From an uncultured Mycoplasmatota bacterium (lineage in GTDB: Bacteria > Bacillota_I > Bacilli_A > RF39 > UBA660), in contig UREA01000002.1 of the NCBI GenBank assembly GCA_900546715.1, positions 20,143 to 84,142 of the forward strand: 64,000 nt of DNA, written 5' to 3'. Under the pieces are notes generated by a model. The model was not told the origin of the DNA, made no database searches, and saw only the letters and a list, made by a program, of their open reading frames with translations. Shown piece after piece: positions 41,067 through 50,144 of this stretch. Every line of letters starts with the position of its first letter. Within the stretch, counting starts at the first letter, position 1. Both the position numbers and the translations under genes were made by a program.

Positions 41067-42074
41067 TTAATGAATATCGAATTCTTCAAGTGATCTTAAA
41101 TCTCCTGAATTTAGAACCCTTATATCATTTATTTTATATTTCATCATGGCTAGTCTGGTTAAACCTAAACCAAAAGCAAAACCATTATAAACTTCATGAT
41201 CAACTCCACCATATTTATAAACCATTGGATGAGTCATACCACAACCAATAAGTTCAATCCAACCAGAGTTCTTACAAGTAGCACAACCTTTACCACCACA
41301 GATTAAACAACCCATATCAAGTTCATATGAAGGTTCAGTGAATGGGAAAAATCCTGGTCTTAAACGAACCTTAACATCTGTCTTAAAAATTTCTCTTAAA
41401 ACATTTTGCATGATGTATATTAAATTACCAATAGTTACACCTTTATCAATTACCATACCTTCAATTTGAAAGAAAGTATTTTCATGATTGGCATCTAAAT
41501 CTTCATTTCTGAATGTTCTACCTGGAGCTGCAATTCTAAGTGGTGCACCGTAGTTCTCCATACTTCTTATTTCCATAGGACTAGTATGCGTACGAAGTAA
41601 CATGCCATTATCTAGATAATAAGTATCTTGCATATCCCTTGCGGGATGATCTTTAGGAATATTTAAACCTTCAAAGTTATAATATTCTGATTCCATTTCT
41701 GGCCCCATTACTACTGTAAATCCCATTCTTTTTAATATATCTGTTACTTCTTTAGCAACAATTGTTACTGGATGCAAAGATCCTTTTTTAATATCAAAAT
41801 CCAAGGTATCATCAAAAGAAATATCACTTTTATTATCTATTTCTTGAGTAGCTTTAGTAACCATTCCTTCCATTTCTTTTTTAGTATTGTTAATAAGAGA
41901 ACCATATTTTCTTTTTTCATCAACACTCATATCTTTTAGTCCTGATAAAATTTCCATAATCCGGCTTTTCTTACCAACATATTTTGATTTGACATTTAAT
42001 ATGTCTGCTTCCTTATTGCAAGTCTTAAGTTCTCCACTTAAACTTGCTACTATTTGTTTTAATTCTTCTTCCAT
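41067..42074 (-). CDS. pheS: Phenylalanyl-tRNA synthetase alpha subunit
   Basis: 335 residues from ATG 42074 (MEEELKQIV), 9 bases after AGGAAGG; the ATG three codons earlier abuts the ribosome site. Coiled-coil N-terminus, then class II core: HPVTIVAKEV, GPEMESEYYNFEGLNIPKDHPARDMQDTYYL, motif 2 GRTFRNEDLDANHENTFFQIEG and motif 3 GFAFGLGLTRLAMMKY. CICGGKGCATCKNSGW adds a zinc-like Cys cluster. Controlled by the T-box upstream. Confidence 0.97.
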   Translation of the reverse strand: MEEELKQIVASLSGELKTCNKEADILNVKSKYVGKKSRIMEILSGLKDMSVDEKRKYGSLINNTKKEMEGMVTKATQEIDNKSDISFDDTLDFDIKKGSLHPVTIVAKEVTDILKRMGFTVVMGPEMESEYYNFEGLNIPKDHPARDMQDTYYLDNGMLLRTHTSPMEIRSMENYGAPLRIAAPGRTFRNEDLDANHENTFFQIEGMVIDKGVTIGNLIYIMQNVLREIFKTDVKVRLRPGFFPFTEPSYELDMGCLICGGKGCATCKNSGWIELIGCGMTHPMVYKYGGVDHEVYNGFAFGLGLTRLAMMKYKINDIRVLNSGDLRSLEEFDIH

Positions 42075-42090
42075 AAATTCCATCCTTCCT

Positions 42091-42160
42091 AAAAAAACAA
42101 GTTCATAAACTAATTAAGGACGAGCTAACCCGCGGTACCACCTTAGTTTATGAACTTGTT
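42091..42160 (-). terminator. T-box terminator stem
   Basis: 17- to 18-bp arms at about 42096-42113 and 42144-42160 enclosing the T-box core; minus-strand T-run at 42091-42097. Confidence 0.85.
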
Positions 42161-42270
42161 CATACACTTTAAATTATAAGGGATTTCTCCCAAAAGCATT
42201 CATCAACTGAAATTTCATTTTATTCCTTCTTTAAAATATTCTCAGCTCTATATTTTATCTCTGTTAAGAA
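42091..42270 (-). promoter_or_regulatory. T-box riboswitch of pheST
   Basis: The minus strand carries the T-box core AGGTGGTACCGCGG (42130-42143 region), stem I with TGAGAAT-like bases and an ATTTCAG stretch giving a TTC (Phe) specifier candidate, and a long terminator stem AACAAGTTCATAAACTAA against its complement, ending in seven T. Uncharged tRNA-Phe should favour the antiterminator. Confidence 0.92.
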
Positions 42271-42299
42271 TTATGAATAAAACTACTATGTTTGAATCA

Positions 42300-43541
42300 C
42301 TATGCTTTTTCTAACCAATTTTTACCTTCAACGCTTCTTGTTACTAACATTGCACAAGATGTATCACCTACAACATTAAGCAAAGTTGCTGGTGCATCTA
42401 TTATTGTAGCAATAATTGTTAAAATTGGCAAGGCTGAAGTTGAATATCCCATCATCGAAATGATTAACATTTCAGATATTGTTCCACCACCGATAGGTAC
42501 TGCTGTAACTAATAATGTTGCAAGTAAGGCAACACCTAGTACTTCAAAAACACTACCAACAGTATTTAAACTAGTACCAAAAAGTGATACTAAAAACATT
42601 ATTTTAAATACACTACCGATTGCTGAACCATCTTTATGAAAACTCGTTCCTAGAGAAACTGTTGTATCAGCAATATCATCAGGAATACCAATTTTTTTAG
42701 CACATTCAATATTTACTGGAACGCTTGCAGCAGATGAACATGTACCTAATGCTGTAAGACCTGCAGGAATAATGTTTTTCCAAAAAACTTTAATTCCCTT
42801 AGTACCTGCCGAAATATAAGCATATAACGTATAAATTATAAACATAAACAGTATACTAACAATTAGATACATTACAAACGTTTTTAAAAATCCTACTGCT
42901 ATAATACTTCCCATTGTTCCAACCAAGGCCGCAAAGTAACAACCAAGACCAATTGGGGCATAATACATAATAAGCCCAATTAATTTATACATCACTTCAC
43001 AAAAAGAGTCAAGTATTTCTGCAACTTTTTTTCCTTTTTCGCCACTTTTATTAACTGCTATACCAAAAAGAATCGAAATAACTATTAAAGCAATCAAATT
43101 ATCTGTAGAAAGTAAATTAACAAATTGATCTGTCGATAAAACACTAACTGTTCGCTCTAGTAAATTTAAATCTTCCTCTTCCGCTCCTGTATCACTAAAT
43201 ACTTCCCTAATAGCATCTGTATCACTATCTTTAACTAAATCAGTAACACTTGTTGCTCCGAAAGAAACTACTACCGCAATAACTGAACTCACTAAAAATA
43301 CAACTATAGTACTAATTAGTATTTTACTAAGACGTTTTGGTTGATACATCTTAGCAATAGATGATGTAACTGTAAAAAATATAAGAGGTATAATAATTAC
43401 CAATAATAGATTTAAAAATAAATCTCCAAGAGGCTTAACTACCACTGCATCCTCTTTAAAAATAATTCCACAAACCGAACCGATGACTACACAACCCAAG
43501 AGAATTAAAGTGCTTTTATAGCTTTTTAATATTTTTTTCAC
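42300..43541 (-). CDS. Dicarboxylate/amino acid:cation symporter (DAACS family)
   Basis: 413 residues, about eight helices with two re-entrant loops. Signature stretches: PLIFFTVTSSIAKM, the Ser-rich HP1 loop TALGTCSSAASVPV, SFHKDGSAIG, and HP2 PIGGGTISEMLIISMMGY…IDAPATLLNVVGD with the substrate-binding D-x-x-x-T-x-x-N arrangement. Glutamate/aspartate or Ser/Thr uptake with Na+ or H+; exact substrate unclear. Upstream of the pheST T-box on the same strand. Confidence 0.9.
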   Translation of the reverse strand: MKKILKSYKSTLILLGCVVIGSVCGIIFKEDAVVVKPLGDLFLNLLLVIIIPLIFFTVTSSIAKMYQPKRLSKILISTIVVFLVSSVIAVVVSFGATSVTDLVKDSDTDAIREVFSDTGAEEEDLNLLERTVSVLSTDQFVNLLSTDNLIALIVISILFGIAVNKSGEKGKKVAEILDSFCEVMYKLIGLIMYYAPIGLGCYFAALVGTMGSIIAVGFLKTFVMYLIVSILFMFIIYTLYAYISAGTKGIKVFWKNIIPAGLTALGTCSSAASVPVNIECAKKIGIPDDIADTTVSLGTSFHKDGSAIGSVFKIMFLVSLFGTSLNTVGSVFEVLGVALLATLLVTAVPIGGGTISEMLIISMMGYSTSALPILTIIATIIDAPATLLNVVGDTSCAMLVTRSVEGKNWLEKA

Positions 43542-43602
43542 TTAGTTCCTCCTTTATAAGCACATCATACCATATTATATTTTTTTAGTCAAATGAATAT
43601 GC

Positions 43603-44478
43603 TTATTTTAACTTAGGTAAATCGTCTATTTCAAAATCATCATCACTATCAAATATTGCTTTAGGTAACTCAGTTTTATTATTATCAAATATTGGACTTT
43701 GCAATTCTTTTTCATTACTTGCAAAAAGATCCGATACATCTATACTAGTTTTCGTTGAAACATTAACTCCCGCCGGAGCTGGTGTATATGTTAAAAGTTT
43801 TGGTTCTACCTTTTTTGTTCCAAAAATAGGTCGATTTAAAAACTCTCTAATTTTAACAAAATACTTAGGTTCCTTTTTAACATAACCCTTTTGTTCTTGT
43901 TTTAGTTTATATAATTTTCTAAAGCTATTAAATATAACAAGTAGAGCAATAACCATTATAATAGTTAGCCAACCCATACTACTAGCAAGGAAAAATTGAA
44001 TCCTTCCCAACTGAGGTATTCTTAACGCTACTTTACCAACTATATCATTAAAAGCAACTAAATTTTCATCTTCAATTAAATTATAATCCCCCTTAGTTTG
44101 ATAACTATATTCACCATTTTCCTCTTTAACTATAGAAATAACTCTATGAGTTATTGTTCCTCCCCCAACTTGAGGATCATCTGAATAAAAGGTTATAACA
44201 TCCCCAATCTCTATATCTTCAGGATTATCAACCCGAACATCAACTACAACATCATAAACATTAATATTTGGAGTCATACTACCACTAATAATAGTATATA
44301 AACCAAATTTAGGCTCATAACCTTCTCCTTTACTAGCATAAATCCTAGTAGCCACAAAATAATATAGTAAAAGTGCCGCAACAATTAAAAGCAACACAAA
44401 AACAGTCCAACTAATAATTGTTGAAATAAGTTTTAAAACATCCCGAAATGTTACATTGCTCTTAATCTCGGTATTCAT
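43603..44478 (-). CDS. Signal peptidase I, SipW (ER) type
   Basis: 291 residues from ATG 44478 (MNTEIKSNVTF), 6 bases after AGGGAAG and downstream of a promoter that excludes a longer start. One N-terminal helix, Ser nucleophile in SGSMTP (near 66), GDVITF, and THRV where the ER/archaeal type has His instead of the bacterial Lys; a second helix near 205-225, then a cytoplasmic, low-complexity tail (unusual extension). SipW-type enzymes process special secreted proteins such as TasA; here the FN3 surface proteins are possible clients, by inference. Confidence 0.88.
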   Translation of the reverse strand: MNTEIKSNVTFRDVLKLISTIISWTVFVLLLIVAALLLYYFVATRIYASKGEGYEPKFGLYTIISGSMTPNINVYDVVVDVRVDNPEDIEIGDVITFYSDDPQVGGGTITHRVISIVKEENGEYSYQTKGDYNLIEDENLVAFNDIVGKVALRIPQLGRIQFFLASSMGWLTIIMVIALLVIFNSFRKLYKLKQEQKGYVKKEPKYFVKIREFLNRPIFGTKKVEPKLLTYTPAPAGVNVSTKTSIDVSDLFASNEKELQSPIFDNNKTELPKAIFDSDDDFEIDDLPKLK

Positions 44479-44502
44479 TTCACACTTCCCTATTCTCTTT
44501 TT

Positions 44503-44531
44503 ATTATAACCAAATATTCGACAAATAGCAA
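44503..44531 (-). promoter_or_regulatory. Promoter of the SipW-like gene
   Basis: Minus strand TTGCTA, 17 bases, TATAAT. Confidence 0.6.
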
Positions 44532-44575
44532 CAATTCTTGTCAAAATATATGTAAAGAAAGAGACAATTATTACC

Positions 44576-44600
44576 AAAAAAGATAGCAAATTTTGCTATC
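44576..44600 (-). terminator. Terminator of the small membrane-protein genes
   Basis: Minus strand GATAGCAAA-A-TTTGCTATC followed by six T. Confidence 0.8.
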
Positions 44601-44624
44601 CAATTAAATAAATTCTAAAATATC

Positions 44625-44873
44625 TCAACCAATAAAGAAAAATATCACACCAACAACTATAATAATATTAATGACCTTAATAATGTTTATATATTTTTGA
44701 AACTTGCCTTTCATTGCCTCTTTAAGCAAAACATTGGCATAAGCTTCAGCAAAAATCATTAATAAAATAACCAATAAGCCTATCCACAAATTTTCAATAT
44801 TTAATGTAAACAATAATACTATTATAATTAACTCAATTAAATAAGCTAAAACCAATTTCCATTTACTATTCAT
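44625..44873 (-). CDS. Small membrane protein
   Basis: 82 residues with three hydrophobic helices (about 7-25, 28-47, 62-81) and short charged loops (EAMKGKFQKY). No known motif. It is 17 bases after the next small membrane-protein gene and both end in one terminator, so they likely form a two-gene unit. Function unknown. Confidence 0.6.
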   Translation of the reverse strand: MNSKWKLVLAYLIELIIIVLLFTLNIENLWIGLLVILLMIFAEAYANVLLKEAMKGKFQKYINIIKVINIIIVVGVIFFFIG

Positions 44874-44890
44874 TTTCTCACCCTAAATAA

Positions 44891-45139
44891 TCAATGGTTA
44901 AAAATTATGACCATTACTAAGACAATACTTAAAATCAGGCCCATTAAAGCGCTAATATTTAAATAAATACTTAATTTAAATTTATTTTTAATAGCTAAAA
45001 ATAAACCAAATATTGCCATTACTATACCTATTGCATCAAATACTATAAACCATTTTATGGTATTTACACTAATAAATATAGGTATAAAAATTGTTAATAT
45101 TGCTAATATAAATAATATAACAGACAATTTTTTAGTCAT
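44891..45139 (-). CDS. Small membrane protein
   Basis: 82 residues, three hydrophobic helices (about 5-24, 29-49, 57-78) separated by KNKFKLS. Similar size and style to the genes at 44625 and 45330, possibly distant paralogues. Weak TAGG ribosome site. Function unknown. Confidence 0.55.
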   Translation of the reverse strand: MTKKLSVILFILAILTIFIPIFISVNTIKWFIVFDAIGIVMAIFGLFLAIKNKFKLSIYLNISALMGLILSIVLVMVIIFNH

Positions 45140-45169
45140 AATACCTAGTACATATAAATCTATATATAT

Positions 45170-45294
45170 ATTAAAGAAGAATTAGCTAAAAAGATAGAAC
45201 AAATAGCTAAAGATAATGATACTTCATTTATAATGTAGTTATTAGTATGATAGAAGAATGTTTAAAAGACGATAAAGATTATAAAGAACAATAA
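45170..45294 (+). pseudogene. Broken ribbon-helix-helix-like antitoxin fragment
   Basis: KEELAKKIEQIAKDNDTSF ends in a stop (TAG at 45236), then MIEECLKDDKDYKEQ continues in another frame from 45247. Joined, it reads like the C-terminal part of a small DNA-binding antitoxin (E-E-L-x-K-K-I-x-x-I-A-K … M-I-E-E-C-L). No start and no toxin partner; a remnant. Confidence 0.45.
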
Positions 45295-45330
45295 AATAGG
45301 CTACTAGAATTTATAGTAACCTATTTTAAT
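45293..45330. terminator. Terminator
   Basis: AAAATAGG…TACTA / TAGTA…CCTATTTT hairpin, serving the gene at 45330-45584 on the minus strand and the remnant on the plus strand. Confidence 0.6.
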
Positions 45331-45584
45331 TAAATAAATAGAGAAATAATTACTGATATAGTTAATATTACAATAGCAACAATATTAGCTATTCTAACTA
45401 TTTTATATAATTTTTCATCCTCATCTGTTGCCCCTCTTACTAAATATGAAGATGCTATTAAACTAATTACTAATATTATAAATATAGCCCAATTTAACCA
45501 GCCATCAAATATCGGAAATATACAAAATAATATAGTTAATACTTCAATTGCTATGTAAATAATAACTTTAAGTTTATTACTCAC
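45330..45584 (-). CDS. Small membrane protein
   Basis: 84 residues from GTG 45584 (MSNKLKVIIYIAIEV), 8 bases after AAAGGTGG; another GTG four codons earlier lies inside the ribosome site. Three helices (about 6-22, 26-44, 62-83) with an acidic loop RGATDEDEKLYK. Same general plan as the two small membrane proteins downstream. Function unknown. Confidence 0.55.
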   Translation of the reverse strand: MSNKLKVIIYIAIEVLTILFCIFPIFDGWLNWAIFIILVISLIASSYLVRGATDEDEKLYKIVRIANIVAIVILTISVIISLFI

Positions 45585-45667
45585 AACTAATCCCACCTTT
45601 CCTCTCTAATAATAGCAGATAGGATGTAATTTTGCAACAAAAAGTTAACAAAAAGTTAATTTATTGT

Positions 45668-45702
45668 TTTAAAAAAGACAAATTATAAAAATTCGTCTTT
45701 TA
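45668..45702 (-). terminator. Terminator of tRNA-Cys
   Basis: Minus strand AAAGACGAATT…AATTTGTCTTT, then a T-run. Confidence 0.65.
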
Positions 45703-45711
45703 GTTATTTAA

Positions 45712-45785
45712 TGGAGGGCCTAGTCGGATTTGAACCAACGATCAGGGATTTGCAATCCCGTGCCTTACCACTTGGCTATAGACCC
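45712..45785 (-). tRNA. tRNA-Cys (GCA), CCA encoded
   Basis: 74 nt. Acceptor GGGTCTA/TAGGCCC (one G-U), anticodon loop TTGCAAA with GCA, GTTGGTTCAAATC T-arm, U discriminator and genomic CCA. Confidence 0.95.
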
Positions 45786-45801
45786 GCGTTCTTGTAATAT
45801 A

Positions 45802-45830
45802 ATTTTACAATACATCTTCATATTTGTCAA
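45802..45830 (-). promoter_or_regulatory. Promoter of tRNA-Cys
   Basis: Minus strand TTGACA, 17 bases, TAAAAT. Confidence 0.8.
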
Positions 45831-45982
45831 TTACTATATTCTATGCAGGATTACAAAAAATGCACTATATTTTACAATACACTTTAGAATATACTTACAC
45901 TATACTTTACTGTCTACTTTATATAATATTCTAAAAAATTCCATACATAATTTATTGAAATATAACCATATTAAAAAGGGAG

Positions 45983-46420
45983 ATGATTAAAATAGAAAAT
46001 GTTAATGCTTTAGATGAAATAAATAAAGGAGCATCAATGGGATGTGTTGCTATAAAATACATCATAGATAAAGTTGAAGATAATGCTCTACGAGATTTAT
46101 TAGAACACCAATATGATTTATATAATAATATTAAGAAAAAAGTAAATGATTTATATCCTAAATATAACGATGAAAAAGAGCCCCATGAAACTAATACTAT
46201 GACAAAAGCTATGACTTGGTATGGAATAAACATGAAAACTATAAAAGACCATAGCAATTCTAAAATAGCTGAAATATTAATACAAGGAACAAACATGGGA
46301 ATAATTGAAGGAAGAAAAATATTAAACAATAAAAACATCTCTAAAGATGTTCATAATATAATCGAAGATTTTGTTAATAGTCAAGAAAAACTAATAGAAG
46401 ATTTAAAAGAATACCTTTAA
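45983..46420 (+). CDS. Ferritin-like helical protein of unknown function
   Basis: 145 residues, all helical, with the pattern of a DUF2383-like four-helix bundle: NALDEINKGASMGCVAIKYI, LLEHQYDLYNNI, HETNTMTKAMTWYGINMKTI, LIQGTNMGIIEGRKIL. I recall similar Clostridia proteins without assigned function. The GGGAG ribosome site abuts the ATG, an odd spacing, so the true start may lie slightly inside. An opposite-strand open frame over the same bases is judged a shadow. Stands alone. Confidence 0.65.
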   Translation: MIKIENVNALDEINKGASMGCVAIKYIIDKVEDNALRDLLEHQYDLYNNIKKKVNDLYPKYNDEKEPHETNTMTKAMTWYGINMKTIKDHSNSKIAEILIQGTNMGIIEGRKILNNKNISKDVHNIIEDFVNSQEKLIEDLKEYL

Positions 46421-46437
46421 ATTTCTATTAGTTTTTT
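46386..46437 (+). terminator. Terminator of the ferritin-like gene
   Basis: Long arms AAAAACTAATAGAAGATTTAAA and TTTAAATTTCTATTAGTTTT overlapping the gene's last codons, ending in a T-run. Confidence 0.7.
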
Positions 46438-48031
46438 AAATTAATTTAATTATATAACAACGATTACGAATAGTAATTCTTAAATTTAGACTATCTGCAG
46501 TACTTGCAGCAGCTGGAATTTGAAATACCAATCTATTTTCACCGAGTTCATTTGGAGTAACATTATTAATACTAGATGTATATTTCTTGTCCCCGACTGT
46601 ATATTCAATAGTAGCAAAAGTATTAATAAATGTCTTTATATTTTGAATACTTTTATAGGATTCAGTTGTATTATCAATTACAAAATCATAATCTAAAAGC
46701 ATTAATGTCTCTTGAACTGATGAAGTTCCTTGAATTAACACTAAACCATTATAATTTCTACATTCTTCGTTATAGCATTGTTCATAAGTATATTCAAATC
46801 TATTAGTAAATTCCACATTTGTAATATTTAATGAAGTATTTCCAAGCATTGTACTAGAAAAAGAAACATTTTCTCCTAAATTGGCATTACGAACTACTTC
46901 CACTCCAATTAATCTAGTAGGTTTTATTTTAATAGTAATAGTTCTTGATCTTTCACTCTTAGTTGCTTGACCATTATATAAAGTCAATTTATAATTATTT
47001 TTCACTTGATTAGAATTAAGTATATAAGGCATTACATAAGTTCTTGTAGCTCCAGCATCAATTTCATAATTCATATAAGGATACCCAAAATCTATAAAAT
47101 AATTACCAATATCTAATGTCGGATAAATAAAATTATTACCAAAATATAATTTAAAATTAGTATAATCTAGTTTTTTTCTAGCATGAGTATTATTGGTAAT
47201 ACTAAATTTAATAACTAAATAATATTGATCATTATATATACTTTCACCCGCCATATCAATATCTGTCAAAATACTATCTTCAACATTTATACTAAATCCA
47301 TTATATGAAAAAGTATCATTTTCACCATATGTATAACTTATTTTTTCATAATTTCTCACAACTACAAATATCAAAACAACTGCAAGCACTCCTCCGATAA
47401 TATAAAATATCATCTTATTTTCGAGAAAATAATAATATAGTTCTCTAAAAGTTCTATGTACAGCCCTTTTAGCTTTATAAGTTTGAAAATTAATATTTAA
47501 TTCCACTTCTTCACTGTCGGCATCAGTTATTTCTAACATGTCTTTTTTAAAATCAAACTGTTTAACATTAAAACCAATAGCTCTAATTGCTAAAACAACT
47601 ACAAATACAAACTGTGGATAATAAACTATCTGGGCAATATCTCGGTATGTTCTAGCAGAAGCAGTTTCCCATAAAGCCTCATTTAAACCATTAATTAGCA
47701 TATGTGATATTAACAAAGCTACCAATAATATAATATAATATATAATTGCAATCAAATAAAATTTATTGGGCTTATTTTTACTTTTTAATAATACAAACAT
47801 AGTAATTAAAGTAGTTATTACTAAAATAATTACTAAAAACAACAAAGGTCTTACAGTATCTGATGCTATTGTCTCATAAACAGTTACTGTATAACCATTA
47901 GAAATAAAATCACGAAAAAAAGTTAAGACAGTACCACTTCTTACAGCGATATAAACCGTTAATAAAGTTAATACTAAATGGATTAACTTAAAGTGTTTGA
48001 TTAAAAAGCCATATGGTTTTTTGAAAATCAT
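46436..48031 (-). CDS. Multi-pass membrane protein with large outer beta domain
   Basis: 531 residues. About five hydrophobic helices in the first 165 residues, one more near 207-227, then a roughly 300-residue outer domain with beta-rich, DUF4352-like features (FSYNGFSINVEDSIL … YYLVIKFSITNNTHARKKLDYTNFKLYFGN). Two Cys lie near CYNEEC. GGGTG precedes the ATG. No family recognised; envelope sensing or assembly is a guess. Confidence 0.55.
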   Translation of the reverse strand: MIFKKPYGFLIKHFKLIHLVLTLLTVYIAVRSGTVLTFFRDFISNGYTVTVYETIASDTVRPLLFLVIILVITTLITMFVLLKSKNKPNKFYLIAIIYYIILLVALLISHMLINGLNEALWETASARTYRDIAQIVYYPQFVFVVVLAIRAIGFNVKQFDFKKDMLEITDADSEEVELNINFQTYKAKRAVHRTFRELYYYFLENKMIFYIIGGVLAVVLIFVVVRNYEKISYTYGENDTFSYNGFSINVEDSILTDIDMAGESIYNDQYYLVIKFSITNNTHARKKLDYTNFKLYFGNNFIYPTLDIGNYFIDFGYPYMNYEIDAGATRTYVMPYILNSNQVKNNYKLTLYNGQATKSERSRTITIKIKPTRLIGVEVVRNANLGENVSFSSTMLGNTSLNITNVEFTNRFEYTYEQCYNEECRNYNGLVLIQGTSSVQETLMLLDYDFVIDNTTESYKSIQNIKTFINTFATIEYTVGDKKYTSSINNVTPNELGENRLVFQIPAAASTADSLNLRITIRNRCYIIKLI

Positions 48032-48097
48032 ACTATCGCACCCTTTTCCCTATATCATTATTTTACCACAAAAAAAATATGGTGCCTAGCCATATTT

Positions 48098-48547
48098 TCA
48101 TCTTTTAGTTACTAATACTTGGTCTTTTAATAAATATATCGTCTCATTTTGATTTAACAAATCTAATTTTGATATCTTAAACATATTAGCAACCGTATCA
48201 AGTGTATCTCCCTCAGCAGTAATATAATAACTATATCCGCTCTTAGGTATTAAAATTTCTTGATTTGGATATATATAATCTTCCATATTAAGACCATTAA
48301 GACTAGCAAGTAGTGTTGGATTAATATTATACTTCTTAGCAATCTTATAAAGCGAATCTCCAGCTTCTATAGTATAATAATTGAAATATTGTTCTTTATT
48401 TTTAGGTACAACTATATCCATACCAACTCTAAATTCATCAGGAAAATAAATATTATTAATATCCATTAAAATCTGTGGTTTAGTATTAAATCTATCAGCA
48501 ATACTTTTTAATGTATCCCCCGGTATTATAGTATATTTATCAAACAT
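48098..48547 (-). CDS. Three-LysM-domain protein
   Basis: 149 residues made of three LysM repeats (about 1-48, 52-98, 102-147), each with Y-T/I-x-x-G-D-T/S-L-x-x-I-A and a later N-x-I or L-N pattern. LysM binds peptidoglycan or chitin oligomers. There is no signal peptide, so export, if any, would be non-classical or through lysis. Such small LysM proteins also occur in phage and spore genes. It sits next to the holin-endolysin group. Confidence 0.8.
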   Translation of the reverse strand: MFDKYTIIPGDTLKSIADRFNTKPQILMDINNIYFPDEFRVGMDIVVPKNKEQYFNYYTIEAGDSLYKIAKKYNINPTLLASLNGLNMEDYIYPNQEILIPKSGYSYYITAEGDTLDTVANMFKISKLDLLNQNETIYLLKDQVLVTKR

Positions 48548-48589
48548 TTTATCACTCCTAATATAGGATATGAATTATATTTTATTTGG

Positions 48590-49669
48590 TTAAAAGATAA
48601 ATACCATATTTTGATAATTAAAATTCCACTCAGAATACTTAAGCAATGCTACTTCACCATCATATGGATTATATTTATATAAAGTATCATCTGAAATATA
48701 ATAAACATCCATTCCATTAACTTTAACTAAAACACTAACAAAACGATTAGATACTAAATTATTATCTTCAGCATTTAGAATACTTTGATAAAGCGAATTA
48801 TTTAAAAGAACATAATTAACACTAGATTTTTCACTAAATGTTGGTTTTTCTGATTGTATAGTTTGATTACTTACATTTTGCCAATTGCCATCAACTAATA
48901 TTTCCCTATCAGTTTTATATATTTCTTCTTTTTTCATATCGATATAATATTCTTGATTTTCTCTTAAATCATATAAATATACTCTATTTTTATAATCTCC
49001 CATAAAATAACTATTAAAATATACTTCAAATCTTAATTTAATGTTATTAATTTTGCCATTATTAGTATTTATTACATCAACATTATCATATATAAAATCT
49101 TGTTCATAATCAGGAATAATTAAATAATTATCATATGCATATGTTAAAGATAAATTATAAATATCAGTATTAAACAAAGTTATTTTTTTATGATCACCTT
49201 TATTTAAATAAATAAAATCATGATAATTCCAAAGCATATATGTTGCATCATCAATATCTCCAATACTTATATTTTCATAAGTATCTTTTATATTAAGTTC
49301 ACTAGTTTGATTTATATTTTCTAAATAATAACCATCATCATTAGAACAAATATCATATAAATTAATATCAGTTGTTTTAAAACTTAAACATGTATCTTCA
49401 TTATTTTCTGTTACTGTAATTTCTTCAATTAATCTTCTTTTATTACTATATTTATCTAAAGATACTAAATTATAAGTTTTATCTTTATAAAAAACACTAA
49501 AATAATATGTTTCTAATTCTTTATCGTATTTTTCTAAAACTTTAAAATCATCAATAGTGTATTCAAGTTCATAACTTGTTTTTCTTAAATAAAAGTAAAT
49601 AAACAAAGAAAACAATAAAATTATAATAACTACTAAAATAATATGTTTATACTGTTTTACTTGCTTCAT
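48590..49669 (-). CDS. Single-pass membrane protein with beta-rich outer domain
   Basis: 359 residues from ATG 49669 (MKQVKQYKHIILVV), 5 bases after GGAAG; an ATG four codons earlier is possible. N-terminal membrane helix (about 8-28) then a long Tyr/Asn/Asp-rich outer part with repeating beta-strand segments (Y-x-Y-D-x-Y-L-I-I-P; YFNSYFMGDYKNRVYLYDLRENQEYY) resembling propeller-like DUF proteins. Overlaps the preceding PH-domain gene, so the two are coupled. Function unknown. Confidence 0.55.
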   Translation of the reverse strand: MKQVKQYKHIILVVIIILLFSLFIYFYLRKTSYELEYTIDDFKVLEKYDKELETYYFSVFYKDKTYNLVSLDKYSNKRRLIEEITVTENNEDTCLSFKTTDINLYDICSNDDGYYLENINQTSELNIKDTYENISIGDIDDATYMLWNYHDFIYLNKGDHKKITLFNTDIYNLSLTYAYDNYLIIPDYEQDFIYDNVDVINTNNGKINNIKLRFEVYFNSYFMGDYKNRVYLYDLRENQEYYIDMKKEEIYKTDREILVDGNWQNVSNQTIQSEKPTFSEKSSVNYVLLNNSLYQSILNAEDNNLVSNRFVSVLVKVNGMDVYYISDDTLYKYNPYDGEVALLKYSEWNFNYQNMVFIF

Positions 49670-50099
49670 TACTACTTCCATATAACTTCTTTTCTTGCAT
49701 CATAAATTCACTAACATTTGTTTCTATTTCATCCAATCCTGATTTAGGTAAATTAGAAATAACTACTTCTTCTTTAACCGTATCAATTGTTACTTTACCA
49801 AAGATTAATCCTTGATAAACTTGTAAATCATTATACATATCTGGAGTAATTGAACTTAAGAAATAACCCCAAACAACTCTTTTTTGACCAATTAATAACC
49901 TTTTATTAGTAAGTACTACAACACAACTAGTAAATATCTCATAAAATGTATTATTTTTTTGTCCCATAAAAACAAATATTGGTTCTTCCCCAGGATTCAA
50001 ATGTTTTTCTACTACATCACAATGCTTTTTAAGTCTCCACGCTATTCCTCCGGGATGCTTACTCTTAAATTCTAAAGCTTTTTCATATACAGTACTCAT
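49647..50099 (-). CDS. Bacterial PH-domain protein
   Basis: 150 residues from ATG 50099 (MSTVYEKALEFKSK), 7 bases after AGGTGG. A short helical start, then a PH-like fold of the YokE/bPH type: EEPIFVFMGQK…FTSCVVVLTNKRLLIGQKRVVWGYFLSSITPDMYNDLQV, where VLTNKRLLI is the signature strand. Cytosolic; possible membrane- or protein-binding role. It lies between the endolysin gene and a membrane-protein gene, suggesting it belongs to that envelope cluster. Confidence 0.7.
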   Translation of the reverse strand: MSTVYEKALEFKSKHPGGIAWRLKKHCDVVEKHLNPGEEPIFVFMGQKNNTFYEIFTSCVVVLTNKRLLIGQKRVVWGYFLSSITPDMYNDLQVYQGLIFGKVTIDTVKEEVVISNLPKSGLDEIETNVSEFMMQEKKLYGSSNEASKTV

Positions 50100-50144
50100 A
50101 TTACCACCTAAATATATTGTATAATAAAATTTGATTATTCGCAA

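Noticed and set aside
45952..46338. Minus-strand 128-codon reading frame
   Set aside because: Opposite the ferritin-like gene; the plus-strand product has clear helical family pattern and the antisense frame is hydrophobic by codon mirroring.
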